Of a stretch of DNA of 64,000 bases, positions 9,616-21,825 are shown one piece after another; positions within the stretch are counted from its first letter, which is position 1, and every line of letters starts with the position of its first letter. This DNA comes from Rhodobacter sp. NTK016B (GTDB lineage Bacteria; Pseudomonadota; Alphaproteobacteria; Rhodobacterales; Rhodobacteraceae). Where the stretch lies: the NCBI RefSeq assembly GCF_017303295.1, contig NZ_JAFKOK010000011.1, positions 124,001 through 188,000 on the forward strand, in the 5' to 3' direction. Under the pieces are notes generated by a model. That model was not told the origin of the DNA, ran no database searches, and worked only from the letters and a program-made list of their open reading frames with translations. A program made the position numbers and the translations under genes.

Positions 9616-10113
9616 TTAGGCCGTTTTCGCGGTGTATTGGCAGAACATTTCGAGCCATTCCTGCCACCGCTTCAGCCCGATCATCACATCGCGCATGGCT
9701 TGGGCATGGGGTTCGCCCTGGCGCGAGAATCCGTGGTGTCGCAAGGTTACGCGCGTCCCGTCGGGGTGCTTGGCGAAGGTGATGTCGATGACGCTGGCGC
9801 GCGCGGGATCGGGTTCGGGCACCCACGGACTGACGGTGGCGTCCATCTGCCATCCGAGGCTCAGCGATCGCCCGGCATCCGCCAACAGAACCGCGCCCCA
9901 GAGATCTCGGTCGCCACTGCGCGTGATCTCGCCCCATTGGGCCTTGTCCAGATCGATGAACACGGTGTCGAGCGCGGCCTCGCCGCAGAAACAATGCTCG
10001 CGGGGCCACCAGTCGGGGAAGTGATGGACAAAGAGCGCCCACGCCCTTTCGGGCGGAACGGGAACGTCGATGCTGTGCGTGATCTCGTCAGGGTTCATGC
10101 GTTTCTCCACCAT
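9616..10113 (-). CDS. SRPBCC (AHSA1-like) domain protein
   Basis: A 165-residue protein with the START/Bet v1-like fold: VPVPPERAWALFVHHFPDWW at the N-terminus and a long C-terminal helix covering GLKRWQEWLEMF. Such proteins bind hydrophobic ligands or act as Hsp90 co-chaperones (Aha1 type). A second ATG at 10098 (MNPDEITHS) is an equally good start. It is convergent with ggt and is preceded by the ruins of an epimerase gene that reads on the same strand. Function is unknown beyond the fold. Confidence 0.75.
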   Translation of the reverse strand: MVEKRMNPDEITHSIDVPVPPERAWALFVHHFPDWWPREHCFCGEAALDTVFIDLDKAQWGEITRSGDRDLWGAVLLADAGRSLSLGWQMDATVSPWVPEPDPARASVIDITFAKHPDGTRVTLRHHGFSRQGEPHAQAMRDVMIGLKRWQEWLEMFCQYTAKTA

Positions 10114-10119
10114 GTTTCC

Positions 10120-10357
10120 AGAGTATCTCCCAACCTGTGCTCTGCCTCAAAGCTCAGTTTCCGTCCGGCGGCCGACAGAACCGCGCCCGAGAGATCGCGG
10201 CGGTATGCAGAACCCCGTCGACGTCATTCAGCAGCTCCGTAGCGGTGCGCGCAAGATATCGGCTTCGATGAACGCGACGCCGGGCAGGGCCAGAACCGAT
10301 GGCGAGGGCGGGCGCATTGCTGGCCGATCAGGCCCGCGCCGGTGATAAGGACCGGGC
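10120..10357 (-). pseudogene. Decayed NAD-dependent epimerase/dehydratase
   Basis: Pieces of one protein can be read on the minus strand in shifting frames: PVLITGAGLIGQQ (the Rossmann nucleotide-binding turn, next to 10357), LALPGVAFIEADILRAPL, then ELLNDVDGVLHTAAI and finally GAVLSAAGRKLSFEAEHRLGD. The order is that of an extended SDR (epimerase) with the start codon gone, at least two frameshifts and a large internal deletion. It follows directly on the stop of the neighbouring SDR gene, so it was probably once part of that operon. Confidence 0.6.
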
Positions 10358-11089
10358 TCAAATGCCCAACCCACCCAGCGATTTGCCGCCGTCCACGAAC
10401 AGCGTCTGACCGGTGACGAACGCCGCTTCGGGGCTGGCCAGCCAGACGACGGCCGAGGCGATCTCGGACGGATCGGCGGCGCGGCCTGCGGGTTCCAGTT
10501 TGCTCCAGGCTTCGAACATCTCGTCGGGGGCCGAGCGGGTCATAGGGGTATCGGTGAATCCGGGTGCGACCGAGTTCACGGTGATGCCGGTGCCGCGCAA
10601 TTCCATCGCGAAGGCCCGGGTCAGACCGACCACCGCCGCTTTCGAAGCGACGTAATGCGCAAAGCGCGTGCCGCCCAGGGCACCGCGAGACGAGATCGTT
10701 ACCACCCGACCGCCTGACTGCATCCGCGCGATCCCCTCTTGGGCAGCGATGAAGGTGCCGATCAGGTTGACCTCCATCATCTTGCGAAAGTCGTCCTCGG
10801 TCAGATCCGCCAGTTTGCGATCCCAGTAGACGCCGGCGGCCGTCACTACCGTGTCGATCCGCTCTTCGGCATCCATGACAGCCTGAATTTGCGCACGGTT
10901 GGTCGTATCCGCGACCATGCCTTGCGCATCGAATCCTTCGGTGCGTAAGGCTTCGGACGCGGCGTCGACCTTGGTCCGATCGAGGTCCAGCAGGATTACT
11001 CGGTCCCCGGCCACACCAAGTGCCCGGGCGATGGCCAACCCGATACCCTGTCCCGCCCCGGTGACCAGCGACGTACGTTTGGCGCCCAT
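10358..11089 (-). CDS. SDR-family oxidoreductase
   Basis: A 243-residue classical short-chain dehydrogenase. It shows the cofactor motif TGAGQGIG (residues 10-17), NAG-like region VVTAAGVY (about 87-94), the catalytic Ser in TISSRG (about 131-136) and the YVASK pair (about residue 147-151). LLDLD after the second strand has an acidic residue, which favours NAD(H). It uses NAD(P) to interconvert an alcohol and a ketone; the substrate cannot be told. It is in one minus-strand operon with the EthD-like gene (3 nt upstream) and the GntR regulator. Confidence 0.88.
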   Translation of the reverse strand: MGAKRTSLVTGAGQGIGLAIARALGVAGDRVILLDLDRTKVDAASEALRTEGFDAQGMVADTTNRAQIQAVMDAEERIDTVVTAAGVYWDRKLADLTEDDFRKMMEVNLIGTFIAAQEGIARMQSGGRVVTISSRGALGGTRFAHYVASKAAVVGLTRAFAMELRGTGITVNSVAPGFTDTPMTRSAPDEMFEAWSKLEPAGRAADPSEIASAVVWLASPEAAFVTGQTLFVDGGKSLGGLGI

Positions 11090-11092
11090 GGC

Positions 11093-11416
11093 TCAGCCCT
11101 CGATCGCTTCTGAAACGACATGCGTCACGGTCCCGTTGAAGGGCGCCATACCTTCCTTGATCCGGTCGCGGACAGCGGTGCGAACCGGGCTGGCCAGCGC
11201 CGCGTCCATATCCGCCAGCGAGTCGAACAGAAGGTCGAACTGCATGTAGACCGGTGGCGCGCCGTCATCGGCCTGAACCAGTTTGCGCAGCGTGACCTCG
11301 CGAATGCCGGGATAGGTGCCGATCTCGGGCACGACGACATCGCGCATATAAGCGTCGAAAGCGGGCTGGTCGTCAGGGGCGACGGAGCCCAGCAACAAGG
11401 CGGATCTGAGTATCAT
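11093..11416 (-). CDS. EthD-like / dimeric alpha-beta barrel protein
   Basis: A 107-residue protein with the size and pattern of the EthD/ferredoxin-like small barrel family: a conserved YPGIREVTLRKL segment in the middle and an amphipathic helix around DMDAALASPVRTAVRD. Relatives sit beside degradative oxidoreductases and often bind or cyclise small aromatic or lactone intermediates. The gene lies between the GntR regulator and the SDR gene with gaps of 11 and 3 nt. Exact function unknown. Confidence 0.65.
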   Translation of the reverse strand: MILRSALLLGSVAPDDQPAFDAYMRDVVVPEIGTYPGIREVTLRKLVQADDGAPPVYMQFDLLFDSLADMDAALASPVRTAVRDRIKEGMAPFNGTVTHVVSEAIEG

Positions 11417-11427
11417 GGGATGGCCTT

Positions 11428-12111
11428 TCAGCTGTCGGTCGGGGTCAGCAAGCGCGCGACCGCATCCTCGGTCTTGCGCAAATGGGTGTTCATCAGCGCA
11501 ACCGCATGCGTGGCGTCACGGTTCAGGACGGCGTCCATGATCTGACGATGCTCGGCATTCACATCGCGCACATCGGCGGCCAGATTGCGATAATTCAGCA
11601 GGCGCAGTTTGCGGTATCGCTCGGAATGATCCGCCAGTTCGCGCCAGATCTGCAAAAGCCAGGTCGATCCGGCCGCCGCGACCAGCGCGTAGTGAAACTT
11701 GCGGTGCAGACGCTCCCATGCGGCGGCGGTCTCGCGGTCGTCGGGGGATTCGGGCAAGGGCGCGCGGGCCAGCAAGTGCATCGCGCGCACGATCTCGCCT
11801 TCCCATTCGGCATCGCCAAGCTTGATGGCCTTCGTGAGACACAGCTCTTCGATCTCGCGGCGGGTCTGCATCAGGTCGCGCAGCTCGTCGAGCGTCGCCT
11901 CGCGCACGCGGGCGCCGCGATTGACCTCGTTTGTGACCATTCCTTCGCTCGAGAGCCGCATCAACGCCTCTCTGATCGGCGTCAGGCCCAGATTGTAGCG
12001 TTCACGCAGATCGGCGGCGCGCAAGCGCTCGCCTGGAAGCAGGTCTCCGTGCAGAATCTCGTGCCGCAGCAGGTCATAGGCAGAAGCCTGGGCGTTTTCG
12101 GTGGTGCTCAT
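11428..12111 (-). CDS. GntR-family (FadR/FCD) transcriptional regulator
   Basis: A 227-residue regulator. The N-terminal winged helix covers residues 10-75 (LRERYNLGLTPIREALMRL recognition segment) and the C-terminal FCD effector domain covers about 85-215, with acidic and histidine residues of the kind that bind a metal and an organic acid (DDRETAAAWERLHRKFHYAL). It is transcribed divergently from the hydrolase/TRAP operon. A perfect 16-bp palindrome lies in the shared intergenic region, so it probably represses both directions and is relieved by a pathway acid. Confidence 0.88.
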   Translation of the reverse strand: MSTTENAQASAYDLLRHEILHGDLLPGERLRAADLRERYNLGLTPIREALMRLSSEGMVTNEVNRGARVREATLDELRDLMQTRREIEELCLTKAIKLGDAEWEGEIVRAMHLLARAPLPESPDDRETAAAWERLHRKFHYALVAAAGSTWLLQIWRELADHSERYRKLRLLNYRNLAADVRDVNAEHRQIMDAVLNRDATHAVALMNTHLRKTEDAVARLLTPTDS

Positions 12112-12119
12112 TTTTTGTA

Positions 12120-12149
12120 TTGACTTACAGATTTTATAAAATCTAATCT
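12120..12149 (+). promoter_or_regulatory. Promoter and GntR operator for the 12.2-16.0 kb operon
   Basis: TTGACT at 12120-12125 and TAATCT at 12144-12149 are 18 nt apart and form a plausible sigma-70 promoter reading right. AGATTTTATAAAATCT (12129-12144) is a perfect 16-bp palindrome between the two boxes, well placed for a repressor. The region is strikingly AT-rich against its surroundings. Confidence 0.55.
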
Positions 12150-12208
12150 AATTCACATAATATGACCCGTCAAGCCTGGAATTGGGCACAAAAGGAGCTG
12201 TCGACGCC

Positions 12209-13147
12209 ATGACGCAAACCGTTTCCCCTGCTGGCGCATGGGCGCTTGCTACCGTGTCGACCGACGCGGGGCCTGTTGCCTGTCTGGAAGTCGATGGCGT
12301 TCTCTATGATCTTGCGGCCTCGCTGACGCGTGTCGGGTGGGACGGCGATGTGACCGGCACGGCGCTGTTCGAAGACTGGGACCGGGCCGAGGCGGCGCTG
12401 GCGCAGGCTGCCGCGCAGGTCTCGCGCGATGACGCGGTCGACGGCATGCTGCCCCGGCTGGCGCCGATCCTGTATCCCGGCAAGGTGCTCTGTGCGGGGG
12501 CGAACTATTTCAAGCACATGGCCGAGATGGGCTTTCCGGTTTCGGACAAGTCCACGCAGCGGCTGTTTTTCTTCTTCAAGCCGCCCCGCAATGCTGTCGT
12601 TGGCGAAGGGCCGACGGTTCACATGCCGCTCGATACCAACGCTTTCGACTGGGAGGTCGAACTGGCGCTGGTGATCGGCAAACCCTGCCGCGCCGTCAGC
12701 GCCGAAGAGGCTCTCGATTACATCGCGGGCTACACCGTCGCGGTCGATTTCTGCGCCCGTGACCTCAACAAGGCGCCCGAGCAATTCTACAAGCTCGACT
12801 GGGTTGCGGGAAAGGCGCAGGAAAGCTGCTGCCCCCTCGGTCCGCGCTTCATCCCGGCCTCGGCCCTGCCGGATCCTCAGGCGCTGCGGCTGGGCCTGAG
12901 CGTGAACGGCGAGACCAAGCAGGACGACATCACCGGCGACATGATCTTTTCCGTCGCCGAGCAATTGTCGACCCTGTCGCGCATCATGACGCTCGATCCG
13001 GGCGACGTGGTTCTGACCGGCACCCCTGCGGGCGTCGGCGCTGCCAAACAGACCTTCCTGTCGGTCGGTGACGAGGTCGAGGCCTGGATCGAAGGCATCG
13101 GCACCCTGAAGAACACCATTCAACCCCCGAAGACGAACGCCGGCTAA
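12209..13147 (+). CDS. Fumarylacetoacetate hydrolase family protein
   Basis: A 312-residue FAH-fold protein. The metal-binding acidic residues sit in FDWEVELALVIG (about residues 145-156) and in DFCARD (about 181), with the conserved end motif DPGDVVLTGTPAGVG (about 265-279). Relatives hydrolyse C-C bonds of acylpyruvates or decarboxylate and isomerise oxo-acids from aromatic meta-cleavage pathways. I chose the ATG at 12209 because AAAGGAG lies at 12190-12196; a TTG at 12182 is also in frame but has no ribosome site. It opens an operon with the TRAP genes that follow, so the substrate is probably an imported organic acid. Confidence 0.87.
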   Translation: MTQTVSPAGAWALATVSTDAGPVACLEVDGVLYDLAASLTRVGWDGDVTGTALFEDWDRAEAALAQAAAQVSRDDAVDGMLPRLAPILYPGKVLCAGANYFKHMAEMGFPVSDKSTQRLFFFFKPPRNAVVGEGPTVHMPLDTNAFDWEVELALVIGKPCRAVSAEEALDYIAGYTVAVDFCARDLNKAPEQFYKLDWVAGKAQESCCPLGPRFIPASALPDPQALRLGLSVNGETKQDDITGDMIFSVAEQLSTLSRIMTLDPGDVVLTGTPAGVGAAKQTFLSVGDEVEAWIEGIGTLKNTIQPPKTNAG

Positions 13148-13171
13148 CGGCGCGCCCCTCAACACGGAGAG

Positions 13172-14170
13172 ATGACCATGTTTGCCATGAACCTAACCCG
13201 ACGCGCGATGATCGCGGCCACCGCGTTCGGTCTTGCGGCTTTGCCCGCCCTTGCGCAGGCGCAGACCGTGCGCTTTTCGACCGCCGGACCGGCGGGCGAC
13301 TTTCTCTATCGCGGGATGGAGATGATGGCGCAGCACGTTGCCGACGCGGATGTCGGTCTCACGGTCGAGACCTATCCCTCGTCGTCGCTGTTCCGGCAGG
13401 GCACCGAAGTTCCGGCGATCCAGCGCGGCAATCTGGAAATGAGCACCATGGCCGCGCCCGAAATCTCGGGGCAGATCCCGTCGTGGGGCTTCCTGAGCCG
13501 CGCGTTCCTGTTCCGGGACTATGACCACATGATGGAGGTCATGTCCGGGCCGATCGGCGAGCAGCTTACCGCCGACGTGGCCGAGGAAATGGGGATCGAG
13601 ATCCTTGCCGTGGCCTATCTCGGCACCCGCCAGGTCGCTCTGCGCGAAGCGCGCGACGTCACCGGCCCCGAAGACCTGAACGGCGTGCGCCTGCGGATGC
13701 CCGGCTCGCCCGAATGGCTGCTTCTGGGTGAATCGCTGGGGGTCGAGCCGACGCCGATGGCAATGCCCGAGGTCTATGTCGCGCTGCAGACCGGCGCCAT
13801 CGACGGGCAGGAAAACCCGCTGACGATCTTCAACGCGGCGCGGTTCCACGAGGTCAGCGAACAAGTTCTTCTGACCTCGCACATGGTTCAGCCGGTCTTC
13901 TTTGCCATCTCGAAGCCCTTCTTCGATGCGCTGACCGACGAACAGCAGCAGGTGCTGCGCGACGGTGCCCGGATCGGCGCCGAATGGAACAACGAACAGC
14001 GCCGCGCTGACGAAATGTCGGTCGCCGAGCGTCTGGTCAGCGAGCTGGGTCTGCGCGTCGATGAGATCGATCTGAGCGCGTTCTATGAGAACGCCGACGC
14101 GGTCTATGCCAGTTCGGACCTCGCTGAGGAATGGAATGCCGACCTGATGAATCAGGTCATGGGCCGTTAA
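13172..14170 (+). CDS. dctP: TRAP transporter solute-binding protein (DctP type), system 1
   Basis: A 332-residue periplasmic binding protein with a signal peptide (hydrophobic core about residues 12-26, cleavage after ALAQAQ). It carries the DctP pattern, including the ligand-carboxylate Arg in LNGVRLRMPGSPEW (about 169-182) and the hinge region VYVALQTGAIDGQENP (about 205-220). It captures a carboxylate-type ligand for the membrane pair encoded next. It lies 24 nt after the FAH gene and 7 nt before the small membrane subunit. Confidence 0.92.
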   Translation: MTMFAMNLTRRAMIAATAFGLAALPALAQAQTVRFSTAGPAGDFLYRGMEMMAQHVADADVGLTVETYPSSSLFRQGTEVPAIQRGNLEMSTMAAPEISGQIPSWGFLSRAFLFRDYDHMMEVMSGPIGEQLTADVAEEMGIEILAVAYLGTRQVALREARDVTGPEDLNGVRLRMPGSPEWLLLGESLGVEPTPMAMPEVYVALQTGAIDGQENPLTIFNAARFHEVSEQVLLTSHMVQPVFFAISKPFFDALTDEQQQVLRDGARIGAEWNNEQRRADEMSVAERLVSELGLRVDEIDLSAFYENADAVYASSDLAEEWNADLMNQVMGR

Positions 14171-14177
14171 GCCGCCG

Positions 14178-14711
14178 ATGGCCCGCATTCTCCCGACACT
14201 CCTTTCGGGTGCCCGAGTCGTCCGCCGCCTCGCCGAGGCGGCGGCGACGCTCTCCTTCGCCGCGCTGGCCGCGTTGCTCGCCTATACTGTCTGGCAACGC
14301 TACGTCATGGGCACGCCGTCGCGCTGGTCGGATGAGCTGGCGATGGTCCTGTTCTTGTGGATCATCTTTTCCGCAGCGGCTCTGGTCATTCCTTACCGCG
14401 AGCAGATCGCGGTTGGCTTGCTAACCGACAATGTCGCACCGTCCAGACGCCGCTTGCTGGAAGCTCTCGGCGCGGCGCTGTGCGGCGCGATCTTGCTGGC
14501 GACGCTGCCGGTGACGCTCGATTACATCGCGTTTCTCTGGCGTGAACGCACGCCCGCGATGCGGTTGCGCCTGAACCATGTCTACCTGATCTTCGGAATC
14601 TTCCAGGGCCTCGTCGCGCTCAGCCTGCTGTTGCGCGCGGCCATCGTCCTGTCGGGGCGTCCGGTTCCCTTTGATGCCGAGTCTTCTGCACAGAAAGACA
14701 AGACCCCATGA
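14178..14711 (+). CDS. dctQ: TRAP transporter small permease (DctQ type), system 1
   Basis: A 177-residue membrane protein with four predicted helices (roughly residues 25-45, 57-74, 93-112 and 135-155) and the family's SRWSDELAMVLFLW segment. It is the small subunit that docks with the large permease in sodium-driven TRAP import. Its stop overlaps the start of dctM by 4 nt (ATGA), indicating coupled translation. Confidence 0.9.
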   Translation: MARILPTLLSGARVVRRLAEAAATLSFAALAALLAYTVWQRYVMGTPSRWSDELAMVLFLWIIFSAAALVIPYREQIAVGLLTDNVAPSRRRLLEALGAALCGAILLATLPVTLDYIAFLWRERTPAMRLRLNHVYLIFGIFQGLVALSLLLRAAIVLSGRPVPFDAESSAQKDKTP

Positions 14712-15997
14712 GCCTTGCCTTCGCGTCCCTTCTCATCGTGCTCGTCGGCCTTGTGCTGCTGCGCGTGCCGATCTCTTTTGCGATGATCTGCGGGGGCTTT
14801 GCCTATCTGTGGATGGGCGAACAGGATATGGGTCTGGTTGTCGACCAGATCATGAACAGCATGTTCAGCTCGTATGTGCTGCTGGCGGTCCCGATGTTCA
14901 TCCTCGCCGCGAACATGATGAATGCCGGAACGATCTCGGAACGGCTGTGGCGCGCCGCCGATGCACTGGTGGGGCGGGCGCGGGGCGGGCTGGGGCATGT
15001 GAATGTCCTTGTCAGCATCGTCTTTTCCTCGATGTCGGGCAGTGCCGTGGCCGATGCGGCCGGACCCGGCATGATGTCGATCCGCATGATGCAGAAAGTG
15101 GGCGGCTATCCCGGCGGTCTGGCCGTCGCGGTGACGGCGGCCTCGGCGGTCATCGCGCCGATCATTCCGCCTTCGATCCCGATGGTTCTGTATGCCCTGA
15201 ACTCGAATACCTCGGTCGGGGCGCTGTTTCTGGGCGGTATCGTGCCGGGCCTGATGATGGGGGTGGGCCTGATGATCACCATCGCGATCATCGCCCCGCG
15301 AATGGATCTGCCGGCCTCCGACCCGATGAGCCGATCCGAGATCCTGCGGGCCCTCGGGGGGGCGATCCTGCCCATGACGCTGCCGGTGGTGCTGCTGGGC
15401 GGGATCTGGTCGGGCATCTTCACGCCGACAGAGGCGGCTGCCGTGGGTGCGATCTGGGCTTTCATCCTGTCGGCCGTCGTTTATCGTGCCATCGACCTGC
15501 GCGGATTGTGGGCGGTGTTGCGGTTGTCGATGTCGAACGCGAGCGTCGTCATGCTGCTGATCGCCGGGGCGTTCCTGATCAACTATGCGGTTACGGCCGA
15601 ACGCCTCGACCGCGCGCTCGCCGACCTGATCCTGTCGCGCGACATGGCACCCTGGGCGTTCCTGCTGATCGTGAATCTGCTGTTCCTGGCGCTGGGCTGC
15701 CTGATCGATACCGGCACGCTGATTCTCGTCTTCGTGCCGCTGCTGATGCCGACGGTTGCGGCGCTGGGGATTGATCCGGTTCATTTCGGCGTGCTGATCA
15801 CGGTGAACATCATGATCGGGCTTGTGACGCCGCCCTTCGGTCTGCTGCTTTTCGTTCTCGGGGGGCTGTCGAAGGTCGGGATGGGCGAGACCGTTCGTTA
15901 CCTGTGGCCGTTTCTGATCACGTTGATCCTGTGTCTGGGGCTTATCACCTATATCCCGTCGATCGTGCTGGCCTTGCCGCATGCGCTGGGCTTCTGA
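14708..15997 (+). CDS. dctM: TRAP transporter large permease (DctM type), system 1
   Basis: A 429-residue integral membrane protein with about a dozen hydrophobic helices and the signature segments FSSMSGSAVADAAGPG (about residues 107-122) and PPSIPMVLY (about 156-164). It forms the sodium-coupled translocation unit of the TRAP system. Complete length for the family. It ends the FAH-TRAP operon; the next gene is convergent. Confidence 0.93.
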   Translation: MSLAFASLLIVLVGLVLLRVPISFAMICGGFAYLWMGEQDMGLVVDQIMNSMFSSYVLLAVPMFILAANMMNAGTISERLWRAADALVGRARGGLGHVNVLVSIVFSSMSGSAVADAAGPGMMSIRMMQKVGGYPGGLAVAVTAASAVIAPIIPPSIPMVLYALNSNTSVGALFLGGIVPGLMMGVGLMITIAIIAPRMDLPASDPMSRSEILRALGGAILPMTLPVVLLGGIWSGIFTPTEAAAVGAIWAFILSAVVYRAIDLRGLWAVLRLSMSNASVVMLLIAGAFLINYAVTAERLDRALADLILSRDMAPWAFLLIVNLLFLALGCLIDTGTLILVFVPLLMPTVAALGIDPVHFGVLITVNIMIGLVTPPFGLLLFVLGGLSKVGMGETVRYLWPFLITLILCLGLITYIPSIVLALPHALGF

Positions 15998-16070
15998 ACG
16001 GCGCACTGATGCATCAGCCACGGACCTGTACTCGGTTACCGGTAATGCGGTCCGGGAAAGCGCCAATCGG

Positions 16071-16694
16071 TCAGGTCTTATGACGCGCGCGGAACCGGGC
16101 CAGCTCGCTTTCGGTGGCGGCCTGACCGGTGAAGGTCATGACGTAATCGGGCACACGCGCCAGACGCTCAGCCATGGTTTCGCGCACCTGCATCGAGATA
16201 TAGCCGATCTGCGTCAAATAGACGGTGCGCGCGCGGACATCGGCCTCGCCCGGGCTGTAACCGAAGCGGGCGAACATATCGTGGATGGCACTTAGACGGG
16301 CGGCGTCGGCGGCATGCACGCGGGCGGCGACGTCGTCCGATTGGTGGGCCCATCCGCGCACCGCGAGGTCGAGCCGTGTCTCGAACGGGCCGTCATCCAG
16401 AAAGACGCCGATCAGGTTGAGCACGGCCTCGGCGATGGTCTCTGAATAGCTTTGCGTCGCGCGTTCGAGACTGCCGGTATTCGTTGCCTCCCAATCCGCC
16501 AGAATCGCATCCAGCAGCGCCGCCCGATCCGGAAAAAACCAGTAAAAGCTGGTGCGCGACAGATTCAGCCGCGTGGCCAGTGGCTGGATCTTCACAGCGT
16601 CGAGTCCGGAGGTAACGAACGCCTCGCGCGCAGCGTCGAGCCAGACTTCGCGTGAGCCGCGCCATCCGCCTGTTTTTTCGGTCTTTTCGGTCAT
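16071..16694 (-). CDS. TetR-family transcriptional regulator
   Basis: A 207-residue regulator with an N-terminal TetR helix-turn-helix (residues 14-60, LATRLNLSRTSFYWFFPDRAALLDAIL) and an all-helical ligand-binding domain. It is transcribed divergently from the flavin oxidoreductase gene and shares a 115-bp intergenic region with it, so it most likely controls the oxidoreductase and Rieske genes. The ligand is unknown. Confidence 0.85.
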   Translation of the reverse strand: MTEKTEKTGGWRGSREVWLDAAREAFVTSGLDAVKIQPLATRLNLSRTSFYWFFPDRAALLDAILADWEATNTGSLERATQSYSETIAEAVLNLIGVFLDDGPFETRLDLAVRGWAHQSDDVAARVHAADAARLSAIHDMFARFGYSPGEADVRARTVYLTQIGYISMQVRETMAERLARVPDYVMTFTGQAATESELARFRARHKT

Positions 16695-16738
16695 GTCGCT
16701 ACTTTATGGGGCCGCGTCGTATTCAGCAAGAAAATCGT

Positions 16739-16771
16739 CAGTCATGAACATTAAATTGACAGTGGTGAACA
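16739..16771. promoter_or_regulatory. Tandem 12-bp repeats between TetR gene and oxidoreductase gene
   Basis: CAGTCATGAACA (16739-16750) and CAGTGGTGAACA (16760-16771) are two direct repeats 21 bp apart (two helical turns) that flank a TTGACA box at 16756-16761. Position and spacing suit an operator for the divergent TetR regulator or an activator; TetR proteins more often bind inverted repeats. Confidence 0.4.
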
Positions 16772-16809
16772 GTCCTGAAAACCTGCTGCCAGTCAACCGG
16801 AGCCACGCC

Positions 16810-20407
<3,598 letters not shown>

Positions 20408-20411
20408 GGCC

Positions 20412-21497
20412 ATGGTTCTCGATATTGACATGCGGGCTTCGGGCGACGACGGAATCTGGCAGGATTCCGAGATGCTGGTCTGTTGCGCCGTGGTGCCCGA
20501 AGCACCCAACACCGCGACGTTCAGCTTCGTGTCGCCCTCGGGACGGCAATTCCGCTACGAGCCCGGCCAGTTCGTGACGCTCGAACTGCCGGTGCCGGGC
20601 GGCACAGTCTGGAAAACCTACACGATCTCGTCGTCGCCCTCGCGGCCCCTGACGCTTTCGGTCACGGTGAAGGCCCAGACCGGCAGCGTCGGCACCCGCT
20701 GGATGCTGGATCATCTGCAGCCCGGCATGACGATCAAGGCCACGGGGCCGGCCGGTATCTTTACCCTGCCGCGCAAGGAACAGAAGAAATACCTGTTCAT
20801 CTCGGCCGGGTCGGGGATCACCCCGTCGCTGGCGATGACCACTTATCTGTACGATCGCGGCACCAATATCGACGTTACCTTCGTGCATTGCGCGCAACGT
20901 CCGCAGGATATCATCGCCCGACAGCGGCTTGAACAGATGGCGTCGCGGGTTCCCTCGATCAAGCTGTTCTTCATTGTCGAACAGGACGATCCTTACCGCG
21001 TCTGGACCGGGCTGCGTGGCCGTTTGAACCAGTTGATGATCGGCCTGATCGCCGGTGATTACCTGGAACGCGAGGTGTACTGCTGCGGTCCCGAACCGTT
21101 CATGGACGCGGTGCGCGAGATGCTCATCGGCCTCGGCTATGACATGGAGCGCTACCATCAGGAGAGCTTCACCGCGCCGGTCAAGAAAGAAGAGCAACTT
21201 CCCGAACATGACGACGTGGTGTTGAACGAGGACGCCAAGTCGACAATCGCCTTCGCCCGGTCCGATGTGACCGCCGAATGCCACGAGACCGACACCGTTC
21301 TGGCGGTTGCCCGGACAGCCGGGATCGTCATTCCGTCGGGGTGCACGTTCGGCGTTTGTGGCACCTGCAAGGTGCGCAAGACCGCGGGCGACGTGCATAT
21401 GGTTCACAACGGCGGTATCTCGGACGAGGACATCGAAAGCGGCTATATCCTCGCGTGCTGTTCGAACCCGATCGGCGCGATCGAGATCGACGCCTGA
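20412..21497 (+). CDS. Ferredoxin-NAD(P)H reductase component of the Rieske oxygenase
   Basis: A 361-residue electron-transfer protein with three parts: an FAD-binding barrel (TYTISSSPS at about residues 72-80), an NAD-binding lobe (SAGSGITPSLAM about 130-141, and YCCGPEPFMDAV about 222-233) and a C-terminal plant-type 2Fe-2S ferredoxin with CTFGVCGTCKVRK (about 312-324) and the fourth Cys in YILACC (about 350). Same order as the reductases of betaine and carnitine monooxygenases (GbcB type). Coding starts 4 nt after the oxygenase stop, so the two are translated together. Confidence 0.9.
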   Translation: MVLDIDMRASGDDGIWQDSEMLVCCAVVPEAPNTATFSFVSPSGRQFRYEPGQFVTLELPVPGGTVWKTYTISSSPSRPLTLSVTVKAQTGSVGTRWMLDHLQPGMTIKATGPAGIFTLPRKEQKKYLFISAGSGITPSLAMTTYLYDRGTNIDVTFVHCAQRPQDIIARQRLEQMASRVPSIKLFFIVEQDDPYRVWTGLRGRLNQLMIGLIAGDYLEREVYCCGPEPFMDAVREMLIGLGYDMERYHQESFTAPVKKEEQLPEHDDVVLNEDAKSTIAFARSDVTAECHETDTVLAVARTAGIVIPSGCTFGVCGTCKVRKTAGDVHMVHNGGISDEDIESGYILACCSNPIGAIEIDA

Positions 21498-21825
21498 AAC
21501 AAGCCGGTCCGCTGCAGGCGGGCCGGGCTTGCCTGTCCAAAATGCCAAAGCCGTTCAGAGCGGAGGGCTTCGGAAACACGCCCTGGTCCTGAACGGTAGA
21601 TGTCGCGACGTATCGCCTGAGATTGGGACGGTCGGTATTCGCATGTGTCGCGCCAGTGCGCGCTGTGCGGCATAGGTGGAGCGCCCCATGACGACGAGGT
21701 CCGTTTCGCGAAAGGCGTCCCGCTACGGGCGGACGCTGGCCAAGCACAAGAACACGGGTTGGGCCAATTGATTGGCTTACCGGGACGCGAAAGCTTTCCG
21801 GCACCGCACGGACGGGCCGTGGTCA
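21498..21825. other. Intergenic stretch with a possible gene remnant
   Basis: Between two convergent genes. On the minus strand a short readable piece ending in RETDLVVMGRSTYAAQRAL, then HMRIPTV, looks like the C-terminal third of a small cytosolic protein, but it has no start and soon runs into stops. I could not assign it with confidence (universal-stress-like or racemase-like are guesses). No clear terminator was seen. Confidence 0.3.

Noticed and set aside
14582-16066. 494-residue minus-strand frame rich in His, Gln, Asp and Arg
   Set aside because: Exact shadow of the hydrophobic DctM gene; composition is what antisense of a membrane protein gives.
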